Assembly (NCBI GenBank): GCA_015060965.1
Contig: SUXN01000014.1
Span: 1 to 60,060, forward strand
Length of the DNA stretch: 60,060 nt
Origin: Bacteroidales bacterium
Lineage (GTDB): Bacteria > Bacteroidota > Bacteroidia > Bacteroidales > Bacteroidaceae
Direction: 5' to 3'
Numbering within the stretch: the stretch's first letter is position 1; each line of letters opens with the position of its first letter. Positions 52,881 through 60,060 of the stretch are shown here, one piece after another. A model generated the notes under the pieces. It made no database searches. It saw only the letters and a list, made by a program, of their open reading frames with translations, and was not told the origin of the DNA. A program made the translations under genes and the position numbers.

Positions 52881-52916
52881 CAAATATAATCAGCTTATAG
52901 CATATCACCCCCCCCC
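52881..52916 (-). promoter_or_regulatory. Lipoprotein promoter with poly-G tract at the -33 position
   Basis: On the minus strand the -7 box is TATATTTG (52881-52888), preceded by 19 bases (52889-52907) and then nine G residues (52908-52916). The G run lies where TTTG would be expected. The leader to the ATG at 52836 is about 40 bases. Confidence 0.6.
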
Positions 52917-52930
52917 TGTGTTAAAAATAG

Positions 52931-55900
52931 TTAAGACGAGAAGGAGTGCCTTTGAATTTCTTCAACAAAAGCGAGTGCTGTCTCTACGCTCTTGACATTT
53001 TCTACAGTGATTATGCAGCGTCCGTCGCCATCGCGTACCTTGCATTTGAACGGGCTGTTTGGAATGTAGCTCATGATGGTGCCGAAGGTCTCGCTGGTAT
53101 AATAGCGCTCGTTGCGGGTGTCTACAAGGAAGAGGTTCATCTTGCCTCCTTTAAGGTAAATTTTCTCTACACCAAGGCTCTGTGCCTTGCGGCGCAGTGT
53201 CACCATGCGTATGAGTTCCTCTCCCTCGGGGGGTATTGCACCGAACCTGTCCTTCATGCGTGCCTTGAAGGCGATGATGTCGCGTTCCTCGGTGAGTGAG
53301 TCCAGTTCGCGGTAGAGCAGTATGCGCTCGTTGCTGTCGGGGACATAAAGTGCAGGGAACAGCAGTTCAAGGTCGCTCTCCACAAAGCACTCCTTGACGT
53401 AGCGCTCTGTCTCGCTGCGGTTCTCCTCTTCCTGGGTGAGTATGTCGCTGAACTCCTCGTCCTTGAGCTCGTGCACTGCCTCGGCAAGAATCTTCTGATA
53501 TGTCTCGTAGCCCAGGTCGGCAATGAATCCGCTCTGCTCGGCGCCCAGGAGGTTGCCGGCTCCGCGTATGTCGAGGTCCTGCATTGCAATGTGCATGCCG
53601 CTGCCAAGCTCGCTGAAACTTTCTATCGCTTCCAGTCGGCGTCGTGCATCGGTGGGCAGGCTCTCACGCGGTGGGGTGAGCATATAGCAGAACGCCTTGC
53701 GCTTGCCACGTCCCACACGTCCGCGCATCTGGTGAAGGTCGCTCAGTCCGAAGTTCTGTGCCTGATTTATTATTATGGTGTTTACATTGGGTATGTCAAT
53801 GCCGTTCTCCACAATGGAGGTGGCTATGAGCACATCGTAGTCGTGGTTGATGAACTCATATAGGCGCTTCTCGAGCACTGCGGGCTCCATCTGTCCGTGT
53901 CCTGTGCACACTCGGGCATCGGGTACATGGCGTCTGATGAGGCTTGCGAGCTCTTCCATTCCCGATATGCGGTTTGTTATGAGGAATACCTGGCCGTTGC
54001 GGCTCAGCTCAAAACTGATGGCCTCCTTGATGACCTCGGCATCAAAGGTGTGTATCTCGGTGTGGATGGGGTAGCGGTTGGGCGGCGGTGTCTGTATCAT
54101 GGAGAGGTCGCGTGCGCCCATGATCGAGAACTGCAGGGTGCGCGGTATCGGGGTTGCTGTCATGGTGAGTGTGTCCACATTCACCTTCAGCTGGCGTAGC
54201 TTCTCCTTCACTGCAACGCCGAATTTCTGCTCCTCGTCGATGATGAGCAGTCCCAGGTCCTTGAATTTCACTTCCTTGCTTGTGAGCTTGTGTGTGCCGA
54301 TGACAATATCCACCTTGCCCTCTTTTATCTCCTCAAGAATTTTCTTTGTGGCGGCTGTGCTGCGTGCGCGGCTTAGGTATTCAATGGTGCATGGGAACTC
54401 CTTGAGTCGCTCCTTGAATGTGAGGTAGTGCTGGTAGGCGAGTACCGTGGTGGGCACGAGCACGGCAACCTGCTTGCCGTCAGTGGCGGCCTTGAAGGCA
54501 GCGCGGATGGCAACCTCTGTCTTGCCGAAGCCTACGTCGCCGCAGATGAGGCGGTCCATAGGGCGCTTGCGCTCCATGTCACGCTTCACGTCGTTGGTGG
54601 CCTTCAGCTGGTCGGGGGTGTCCTCGTAGATGAAGCTTGCCTCGAGCTCGTTCTGCAGATAGCTGTCGGGCGAGAAGGCAAAGCCCTCCTCCTTGTGGCG
54701 CTTTGAATAGAGCTTGATGAGGTCGCGCGCGATGTCCTTGATTTTCTTCTTCGTGCGCTCCTTCATGCGCTCCCATGCGCCGGTGCCCAGCTTGTTCACT
54801 GTGGGCGGTTCACCTTCCTTTCCGCGGTACTTTGATATCTTGTGCAGGTTGTGGATTGAAACAAAGACAACATCGTCGTTCTTGTATATCAGCTTTATCG
54901 CCTCCTGTGTAGCATTGCCGTTGGGAATGCGCACAAGGCCGCCGAATTTTCCGACGCCGTGGTCAATGTGTACGATGTAGTCACCGATGCCGAACTCCTT
55001 GAGTTCCTTGAGCGTGAGCGCTACCTTGCCGTTGCGTGCACGGTCGCTTCGCAAGCGGAAATTGTGGAAACGTCCGAACAGCTGATGGTCGGTGAAAAGG
55101 GCGATTTTTAATATATTGTCGCAGAATCCTTCATGTATCGTACGCCCGATGGGGGTGAACGGGATGTCGTCCCCACGCTCCTCGAAAATGGCTTTCAGGC
55201 GGTCGGCCTGGTGCAGGTCGTCAGTGAGCAGGAAAAGCCTGTAACCCCTGTCGATGTATCCCTTGAAATTCTGGCTCACAAGGTCAAAATCCTTATGGAA
55301 GAGCGGTTGCAGCGATGTGTCGAACTTCACCTTTGTCTGTGCATTGGCATTGCTGCGTATCTCCCAGTGCTTGACACTCTTCGCGAAACTTTCAATTTCT
55401 TCGGCCGACATAAGTTCGGGCATCTCGGGGAGTTTCTCCTCGGATAGTCTGGCCTGCAGGGTGAAGCCTTCGTTGCGCAGCTTCTCAATGCTGCCTTTGA
55501 TGTACTCGATGTCCTTTGTTATGAGTATACAGTTCTTGGGCAGGAACGAGGTTATGGCAACCGATTCCTTACCGGTCACTTTGGGAACGATATTTGCTTC
55601 CTCGACGCGCTCTCTTGACAGCTGGCTCTCGACCTCGAAAGTCCTTATGCTGTCTACCTCGTCGCCGAAGAAGTCTATGCGGTAAGGAAACTCCGATGAA
55701 AAGGAGAAAATATCGATGATACTGCCTCGCACGGCAAACTCTCCGGGCTCGTAAACGTAGGTCACCTCCTTGAAGTCGAGTGCACCCAGTCTCTTCTCCA
55801 CCTCGTCGCGGCTTATACTCTCTCCAACGGCAATGGAGAGTGTCTTCTCCTCAAGGTCGCTCTGCGATGCCACCTTCTCGGCAAGGGCATCGGGGTGGGT

Positions 55901-56278
55901 AACGATAAGCAGGCCTTCCTTGCGCCTGCGGTTGGTAAGACGGCTCATGACCTCTGTGCGCAGGATGCGGTTGGCATCGTCCTCCTGTCCGTACTTCATG
56001 GCACGGCGGAACGACGACGGGAAAAAGAGGATATTGCTGTCGCCTGTCAGCTGCATCATGTCGTGGTAGAAGTATCCTGCCGCCTCGGCATCGTTCATCA
56101 CCACAAGCATTGTCTGCTCGGGTGCCCTCTGCTTGAGCCCGCAAAGTGTCGTTGCTGCGCTGCTGCCCAATAGTCCCTCGAGGAAAACTCTCTTTTTGCC
56201 TCCCTCTTCGCGCAACTTCATCAGGGCATCTACACCCGGGTGCTGTGCATATATGTGTTGAATCTCTTTCGGCTCCAT
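52931..56278 (-). CDS. mfd: Transcription-repair coupling factor
   Basis: The 1115-residue protein is normal length. It has UvrB-like N-terminal domains (PSSFRRAMKYGQED, VYEPGEFAVRGSIIDIFSF), an RNA-polymerase-interacting CarD-like domain (IGDYIVHIDHGVGKFGGLVRI near 450), and a RecG-like translocase with GDVGFGKTEVAIRAAF, IIDEEQKFGV, TMTATPIPRTLQFS and MRGRVGRGKRKAFCY, plus a C-terminal TRCF domain. Mfd pushes stalled RNA polymerase off DNA and recruits UvrA. I start it at the ATG at 56278; an upstream ATG at 56305 lies before the likely -7 box. ATG 56284 is a close alternative. Confidence 0.96.
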   Translation of the reverse strand: MEPKEIQHIYAQHPGVDALMKLREEGGKKRVFLEGLLGSSAATTLCGLKQRAPEQTMLVVMNDAEAAGYFYHDMMQLTGDSNILFFPSSFRRAMKYGQEDDANRILRTEVMSRLTNRRRKEGLLIVTHPDALAEKVASQSDLEEKTLSIAVGESISRDEVEKRLGALDFKEVTYVYEPGEFAVRGSIIDIFSFSSEFPYRIDFFGDEVDSIRTFEVESQLSRERVEEANIVPKVTGKESVAITSFLPKNCILITKDIEYIKGSIEKLRNEGFTLQARLSEEKLPEMPELMSAEEIESFAKSVKHWEIRSNANAQTKVKFDTSLQPLFHKDFDLVSQNFKGYIDRGYRLFLLTDDLHQADRLKAIFEERGDDIPFTPIGRTIHEGFCDNILKIALFTDHQLFGRFHNFRLRSDRARNGKVALTLKELKEFGIGDYIVHIDHGVGKFGGLVRIPNGNATQEAIKLIYKNDDVVFVSIHNLHKISKYRGKEGEPPTVNKLGTGAWERMKERTKKKIKDIARDLIKLYSKRHKEEGFAFSPDSYLQNELEASFIYEDTPDQLKATNDVKRDMERKRPMDRLICGDVGFGKTEVAIRAAFKAATDGKQVAVLVPTTVLAYQHYLTFKERLKEFPCTIEYLSRARSTAATKKILEEIKEGKVDIVIGTHKLTSKEVKFKDLGLLIIDEEQKFGVAVKEKLRQLKVNVDTLTMTATPIPRTLQFSIMGARDLSMIQTPPPNRYPIHTEIHTFDAEVIKEAISFELSRNGQVFLITNRISGMEELASLIRRHVPDARVCTGHGQMEPAVLEKRLYEFINHDYDVLIATSIVENGIDIPNVNTIIINQAQNFGLSDLHQMRGRVGRGKRKAFCYMLTPPRESLPTDARRRLEAIESFSELGSGMHIAMQDLDIRGAGNLLGAEQSGFIADLGYETYQKILAEAVHELKDEEFSDILTQEEENRSETERYVKECFVESDLELLFPALYVPDSNERILLYRELDSLTEERDIIAFKARMKDRFGAIPPEGEELIRMVTLRRKAQSLGVEKIYLKGGKMNLFLVDTRNERYYTSETFGTIMSYIPNSPFKCKVRDGDGRCIITVENVKSVETALAFVEEIQRHSFSS

Positions 56279-56292
56279 AATCATCTGTAGCG

Positions 56293-56300
56293 CGAAGATA
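56293..56300 (-). promoter_or_regulatory. -7 box of the mfd promoter
   Basis: TATCTTCG on the minus strand, 14 bases before the chosen ATG, implies a leader of only about 10 bases. No clear -33 TTTG is found. Confidence 0.45.
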
Positions 56301-56395
56301 TGCATTTTATTCCGAAAAATATCGTTGTAGCGCTGTGCTTGAACAAAATAATTGTATAAAATTTCTTAAAATAGCCAACAATAATTTTATTGTTG

Positions 56396-56403
56396 TATAT
56401 TTG
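56396..56403 (+). promoter_or_regulatory. -7 box of the CoA-operon promoter
   Basis: TATATTTG is a consensus -7 box, 62 bases before the thioesterase ATG. No TTTG lies at the expected 19-20 bases upstream. The region is very A/T-rich. Confidence 0.45.
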
Positions 56404-56465
56404 CCGTAAGTGTACCGTTATTTATACTGGTACTTTGTTTAATGATTTAAGAAAAGCCTGTTTTT

Positions 56466-56879
56466 ATGGAAAAATATATGTATGCTTTCGAGATGAAGGT
56501 GCGCGACTATGAGTGCGACATCCAGGGCGTTGTCAACAATGCCAATTACCAGCATTACATGGAGCACGCACGTCACGAGTTCCTTGAATCGCTGGGCGTG
56601 AGCTTCGGCGAGCTGCACGACAAGGGCATTGACCTTATGGTCTCAAAGATCACAATTGAGTACAAGCGCCCCCTGCGTGGCAGCGACAGATTCGAGGTTC
56701 GCATAAATATGCTGCGTAAGGGTGCCAAACTAATAATAAAACAGGATATCTACAATCTGGCCGACGAGGTGTTGTCGACAAGAGGTGAGGTTGAGGTCAT
56801 CAGCCTTGATAACGGCCGCCTGACACGCGGTGAGATATTCGATGAACTGTTCAAGGATTATTTTCAGAATAACGCGTAG
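56466..56879 (+). CDS. Acyl-CoA thioesterase, 4-hydroxybenzoyl-CoA type (YbgC/FadM-like)
   Basis: The 137-residue hotdog-fold protein has VRDYECDIQGVVNNANYQHYMEHARHEFL (in part), where the Asp and Asn-rich turn plus the following helix are the family signature, and KITIEYKRPLRGSDRFEV. It would hydrolyse acyl-CoA esters; chain length is not predictable. It heads a plus-strand run with a small membrane protein, a CoA-transferase and a SpoU methyltransferase. Confidence 0.9.
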   Translation: MEKYMYAFEMKVRDYECDIQGVVNNANYQHYMEHARHEFLESLGVSFGELHDKGIDLMVSKITIEYKRPLRGSDRFEVRINMLRKGAKLIIKQDIYNLADEVLSTRGEVEVISLDNGRLTRGEIFDELFKDYFQNNA

Positions 56880-56881
56880 GT

Positions 56882-57259
56882 ATGGAGAGTCTGATTCCTT
56901 TGCTTGTCTTCGGCATGATATATGCTGTAGTTCACATAATAAAGGCAACTTTGCCCGGCAATGAAGATGTTGAGGCAGAGCCTGTAACGGAAGAGTATTC
57001 GGCCGAGCCGGATGAGTATGAAGCCGAGTATGAGCAGGTCCCACGTCAGGTTATATATGTGGAGCCTGAACCAAAACCAAAGAAGAGAACGCCCAAACGT
57101 ACTGTTCCAGGCAGAAAGGAGGCTGTACGTACAACATCAGGCGCTCCTGTACAGCAAGAGGCAGAGAAGGGAACCAAAAAGGAACGTATAACCATAAAGA
57201 GCGGTTCCGAGGCCAAGCGTGCTTTCATATATTCCGAGATATTCAACCGCAAGTATTGA
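56882..57259 (+). CDS. Small membrane-anchored protein, function unknown
   Basis: The 125-residue protein has one N-terminal hydrophobic helix (about 4-24, LIPLLVFGMIYAVVHIIKA). An acidic stretch follows (about 28-52, many Glu), then a Pro/Lys/Arg-rich basic stretch (about 58-100), and a short C-terminal ITIKSGSEAKRAFIYSEIFNRKY-type segment that looks the most structured. There is no signal cleavage site, so the tail is probably cytoplasmic. It starts 2 bases after the thioesterase and ends 31 bases before the CoA-transferase. I know no named family. Confidence 0.7.
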   Translation: MESLIPLLVFGMIYAVVHIIKATLPGNEDVEAEPVTEEYSAEPDEYEAEYEQVPRQVIYVEPEPKPKKRTPKRTVPGRKEAVRTTSGAPVQQEAEKGTKKERITIKSGSEAKRAFIYSEIFNRKY

Positions 57260-57290
57260 TATATTACAAACACAAATAAAGAAAAACGAA

Positions 57291-58778
57291 ATGAGCTACC
57301 GTATTATCACAGCCCAAGAAGCCGCAACGTATATTAACGACGGTGACGGTGTAGGTATTAGCGGATTTACCCTTTCAGGTACACCGAAAACAGTTCTACC
57401 CGAGGTTGCCAAGCGTGCCGAGGAGGCCCATGCCGCAGGCAAGCCATTCAAGATTGACCTCTATTCGGGAGCGTCTACAGGCGATTCAATAGACGGCGTG
57501 CTGTCACGTGCCCAGGCAATACGTTTCCGTGCACCGTTCATCTCAAATCCAACGGTGCGTACAGCAATCAACAACAAGGAAATGACATATTGCGACCTTC
57601 ACCTCTCACTCATGGCGCAGGACTTGCGTTACGGTTACATGGGTAAGGTGAATGTGGCTATCCTTGAGGCGATAGACATTACCGATGACGGAAAGGTATA
57701 CCTTACCACAGCAGGCGGTATCGGACAGACTGTTGCCAACCTCGCCGACAAAATCATCATCGAGCGCAATACGTTCCACCACACAATGGGAATGCACGAC
57801 GTATACGAGCCGCTTGACCCGCCTTACCGTAGAGAGATTCCTATCTTCCGTGCCGACGACAGGATTGGCAAGCCTTATGTGCAGGTCGATCCCAAGAAGG
57901 TCATCGGTATTGTGGAGGTGAACATCCCTAACGAACCGGTCGTGTTCAAGGAACTTGATCCTGTCACACGCAAGATTGGCGAGAACGTGGTAAATTTCAT
58001 TGTGGGCGAGATGAAACGCGGTGTAATCCCTGCTACAGGCCTGCCCATCCAGAGCGGTATCGGCAATGTGGCCAATGCCGTGCTCAAAGGACTTGAGGAG
58101 TGCAACGATATTCCGCCGTTGTATCTCTACTCCGAGGTTCTTCAGGATTCTGTCATCAAGCTCATGGAACTCGGCCGTGTAAAGGCAGGAAGTACCTGTT
58201 CGCTGTCACTCAGCCAGGAGTGCCTGCAGCACGTTTATGATAACCTCGACTTCTTCCGCGACAAGCTTGTGTTGCGCCCGTCGGAGATATCAAACCATCC
58301 CGAGATTATCCGTCGTCTGGGAATAATCGCCATGAACACGGCTATTGAGGTCGACCTTTACGGTTGTGTGAACTCGTCACACATCTGCGGTACACGTTTG
58401 ATGAACGGTATCGGCGGCTCGGGTGACTTCGCACGCAATGCGTTCATATCAATATTCACCTGTCCTTCGACGCAGAAGGGCGGCATGATAAGCTCCATAG
58501 TTCCTATGGTTACACACGCCGACCACACCGAGCACGATGTGCGCGTGGTTGCTACAGAGTGGGGTGTTGCCGACCTGCGTGGCAAGGGACCCGACGAGCG
58601 TGCAAAGACACTCATCGAGAATTGTGCGCATCCCGATTACAAGAACCTGTTGTGGGATTACCTCAAGATTACAAAGAGCGGTCACGTGTCGCATAATGTC
58701 GCTGCAGCATTGGGCATGCACGCTACATTCGAGCGCGAGGGTGATATGAGAAAAACAGACTGGAGCAGTTTCGCATGA
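57291..58778 (+). CDS. Acetyl-CoA hydrolase/transferase (acetate/succinate CoA-transferase)
   Basis: The 495-residue protein has the two-domain class I CoA-transferase fold of the acetyl-CoA hydrolase group. The N-terminal part has GVGISGFTLSGTPKTVLPEVA; the C-terminal part has GIGNVANAVLKGL, the catalytic Glu in LYLYSEVLQDSVIKL, and NGIGGSGDFARNA, VRVVATEWGVADLRGK. It moves CoA between acetyl-CoA and an acid such as succinate. This fits succinate/acetate fermentation in Bacteroidales. The start at 57291 is chosen because the longer frame from 57219 overlaps the previous gene. Confidence 0.93.
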   Translation: MSYRIITAQEAATYINDGDGVGISGFTLSGTPKTVLPEVAKRAEEAHAAGKPFKIDLYSGASTGDSIDGVLSRAQAIRFRAPFISNPTVRTAINNKEMTYCDLHLSLMAQDLRYGYMGKVNVAILEAIDITDDGKVYLTTAGGIGQTVANLADKIIIERNTFHHTMGMHDVYEPLDPPYRREIPIFRADDRIGKPYVQVDPKKVIGIVEVNIPNEPVVFKELDPVTRKIGENVVNFIVGEMKRGVIPATGLPIQSGIGNVANAVLKGLEECNDIPPLYLYSEVLQDSVIKLMELGRVKAGSTCSLSLSQECLQHVYDNLDFFRDKLVLRPSEISNHPEIIRRLGIIAMNTAIEVDLYGCVNSSHICGTRLMNGIGGSGDFARNAFISIFTCPSTQKGGMISSIVPMVTHADHTEHDVRVVATEWGVADLRGKGPDERAKTLIENCAHPDYKNLLWDYLKITKSGHVSHNVAAALGMHATFEREGDMRKTDWSSFA

Positions 58779-59317
58779 CAAACAGGAAGAAACTCGTTAC
58801 CGAGATGGGCCGCATAGGCCGTGAGGAGTTCCGTGCCTCGCAGAAGATGCCGCTTGTGGTGGTGCTCGACAATGTGCGCAGCCTGCATAATGTGGGTTCG
58901 GTGTTCCGTACGAGCGACGCTTTCCGTGTGGAGCGCATCATGCTGTGCGGTATAACAGCCACACCGCCGAGTGCCGAAATCCACAAGACTGCCCTCGGGG
59001 CAGAGGATGTCGTTGAGTGGCAATACTTTGTGTCGACGACGGATGCTGTCAATCAGCTTCGCGACCAGGGATACAAAGTCTTCTCCATCGAACAGTGTGA
59101 GGGCAGTGTGGCGTTGCAGGATTTTGTTGCCTCGCCGGGCGAGCGCTATGCAGTGGTGTTGGGCAATGAGGTGAAAGGTGTGCAGCAGGCTGTAGTAGAC
59201 CTCTCGGACGGTGCGATTGAGATTCCCCAGTTCGGAACAAAGCACTCCCTCAATGTGTCGGTTACGGCCGGTATGGTGATATGGGAGTTTGCCAAAAAGA
59301 CAGGACTGGTTGAATGA
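58775..59317 (+). CDS. SpoU/TrmH-family RNA 2'-O-methyltransferase
   Basis: The 180-residue protein has the SPOUT fold without an added N-terminal L30e domain. Motif 1 is VVVLDNVRSLHNVGSVFRTSDAF, motif 2 YAVVLGNEVKGVQQAVVDLSD and motif 3 IPQFGTKHSLNVSVTAGMVIWEF (each given in part). It methylates a ribose in tRNA or rRNA; the target is unknown. Its ATG overlaps the CoA-transferase stop by 4 bases (ATGA), which suggests coupled translation of two unrelated functions. Confidence 0.9.
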   Translation: MTNRKKLVTEMGRIGREEFRASQKMPLVVVLDNVRSLHNVGSVFRTSDAFRVERIMLCGITATPPSAEIHKTALGAEDVVEWQYFVSTTDAVNQLRDQGYKVFSIEQCEGSVALQDFVASPGERYAVVLGNEVKGVQQAVVDLSDGAIEIPQFGTKHSLNVSVTAGMVIWEFAKKTGLVE

Positions 59318-59363
59318 TGGCTAATGACTGAAAACGGATTGCAGATATTTTATTAATTCCCGA

Positions 59364-59400
59364 ACAAACACAGGGCGGCCAATGGCCGCCCTGTGTTTGT
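59364..59400. terminator. Bidirectional hairpin, SpoU/orphan gene junction
   Basis: A 17-bp perfect stem (59364-59380 with 59384-59400) has a 3-base loop. It lies between convergent genes, 47 bases after one stop and 12 bases before the other. There is no long T run on either side. Confidence 0.75.
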
Positions 59401-59411
59401 GTAAAGCGCTC

Positions 59412-59783
59412 TTATTCAGGGTTGTTCTTGTAATACTCGTTCCACTCTTCAAGGACTTTCTGCCAGTCGACAACTTCACCGTTGGCTATTGCCTCGGCCT
59501 GGTTGAGGCTCTCCTCGTGCTGCCTTTTCTCGGCGTGGCGCAGTTTCATTGCCTCAATGGTGGCATCGTCAAGGATGCGTATCCTGCCACGGCGTACGCA
59601 CTCGTCAAGGTCGGTAGGTCCGAAAGCCTTGCCCTGTATATTGAAATCGGATATGTTGAACTCGAACACCGTGCGCAGTGTGTGGCGCACCATCTTTTGT
59701 GCAGCGCGGTTACCGGACATCTTCTGTCCCAAAAGTTTGCGTATGATATGAATCTCGCGTTCCGAAAATTTACTTCTTCCCAT
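59412..59783 (-). CDS. Conserved protein, function unknown
   Basis: The 123-residue protein is charged, with no membrane helix and no signal peptide. An N-terminal helical part (GRSKFSEREIHIIRKLLGQK, MSGNRAAQKMVRHTLR) is followed by a conserved core VFEFNISDFNIQGKAFGPTD and ILDDATIEAMKLRHAEK, then a C-terminal helix WQKVLEEWNEYYK. I recall similar short proteins in other Bacteroidales but no assigned function. The start at the ATG at 59783 is used because an upstream ATG at 59807 overlaps the -7 box. It is monocistronic. Confidence 0.72.
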   Translation of the reverse strand: MGRSKFSEREIHIIRKLLGQKMSGNRAAQKMVRHTLRTVFEFNISDFNIQGKAFGPTDLDECVRRGRIRILDDATIEAMKLRHAEKRQHEESLNQAEAIANGEVVDWQKVLEEWNEYYKNNPE

Positions 59784-59804
59784 ATTGTCACTCTGATTGT
59801 TTTG

Positions 59805-59812
59805 CAAAAGTA
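59805..59812 (-). promoter_or_regulatory. -7 box of the orphan gene promoter
   Basis: TACTTTTG on the minus strand, 21 bases before the ATG at 59783. No clear -33 box. The remaining bases to the right edge hold no gene; they contain the palindromic element at 59993-60045. Confidence 0.5.
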
Positions 59813-59992
59813 GTAATAAAAAACATGTAAACGGCAGTATCGGTCACTAATTTGGATATAGGCGCTCTTGTGTTGATGTAAAAAACGTGAGTTCGATATA
59901 AGAATTTATACTAAAATTTAGCGTATTATGTCATTCATATTTGCACAGTCATTGACTCGTTTCGCTTTTCGCAACCCAAACGACATAAGTTA

Positions 59993-60045
59993 AATTCCTC
60001 CTCTGCCTGAGGGGAGGTGCCAGTTTACTGGCGGAGGGGTGGGAG
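59993..60045. repeat. Palindromic G/C-rich intergenic element
   Basis: The element has a 14-base hairpin GCCAGTTTACTGGC (60019-60032), flanked by GGGGAGG on the left and GGAGGGG on the right. A second imperfect hairpin lies at its left (CCTCCTCTG with GAGGGGAGG). It stands out from the A/T-rich DNA around it and looks like the short dispersed palindromes (REP-like) seen between genes in many gut bacteria. No second copy is in the window. Confidence 0.5.
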
Positions 60046-60060
60046 TGCTACGTTTGACCT

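Overview
The window is chromosomal DNA from a Bacteroidales bacterium, probably in or near Bacteroidaceae/Prevotellaceae. I infer this from several signals. Many genes have promoters of the Bacteroidota form TTTG-N19/20-TAnnTTTG and few have Shine-Dalgarno sites. There is a C10 (streptopain-type) protease with a C-terminal sorting-like domain, a TonB-dependent receptor with a carboxypeptidase-like N-terminal domain, Rho with a long disordered insertion, DUF3127 and DUF4835 proteins, and the compact mraZ-to-ftsZ cluster. Species cannot be named from sequence alone. I see no phage, IS element, CRISPR array or rRNA operon.

Layout. (1) 1-4.6 kb, minus strand: tRNA-Asp, then (upstream) GNAT acetyltransferase, GT2 glycosyltransferase, a four-helix membrane protein, recR and a lipoprotein esterase. 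(2) 4.7-12 kb: a secreted C10 protease divergent from a TonB-dependent receptor, then a MATE exporter carrying an unusual C-terminal ATPase-like domain. (3) 12-25 kb, mostly plus: ysxC, rho, (DUF3127 on minus), dnaN, a DnaQ-type exonuclease, a coaBC gene fused in frame to a DUF4835/PorD-like exported domain, recN, rlmB-like methyltransferase, a pseudoprotease-TPR protein and a Sel1-repeat protein. (4) 25-31 kb: tilS, tRNA-Cys, nitroreductase, a membrane acyltransferase-like protein, gyrB, rpsT and tRNA-Glu. (5) 31-48 kb: recO, then the full division and cell-wall cluster on the minus strand (mraZ, rsmH, ftsL, ftsI, murE, mraY, murD, ftsW, murG, murC, ftsQ, ftsA, ftsZ, yqeY-like). murF and ddl are not in it. 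(6) 48-60 kb: M28 peptidase, nhaA, C1 aminopeptidase, a surface-type lipoprotein with a poly-G tract in its promoter, mfd, a CoA-metabolism operon (thioesterase, small membrane protein, acetyl-CoA hydrolase/transferase, SpoU methyltransferase), an orphan conserved protein, and a palindromic repeat at the right edge.

Most genes are core functions: replication and repair (dnaN, exonuclease, recN, recR, recO, mfd, gyrB), wall synthesis and division, translation (three tRNAs, rpsT, tilS, rRNA methyltransferases) and CoA synthesis. The most unusual points are the CoaBC-DUF4835 fusion, the MATE-ATPase-like fusion, a predicted single-alpha-helix spacer in FtsA, a TGGGG direct repeat covering the -33 region of the mraZ promoter, and the poly-G tract at the -33 position of a lipoprotein promoter. 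I found no clear multi-gene novel defence or mobile system.
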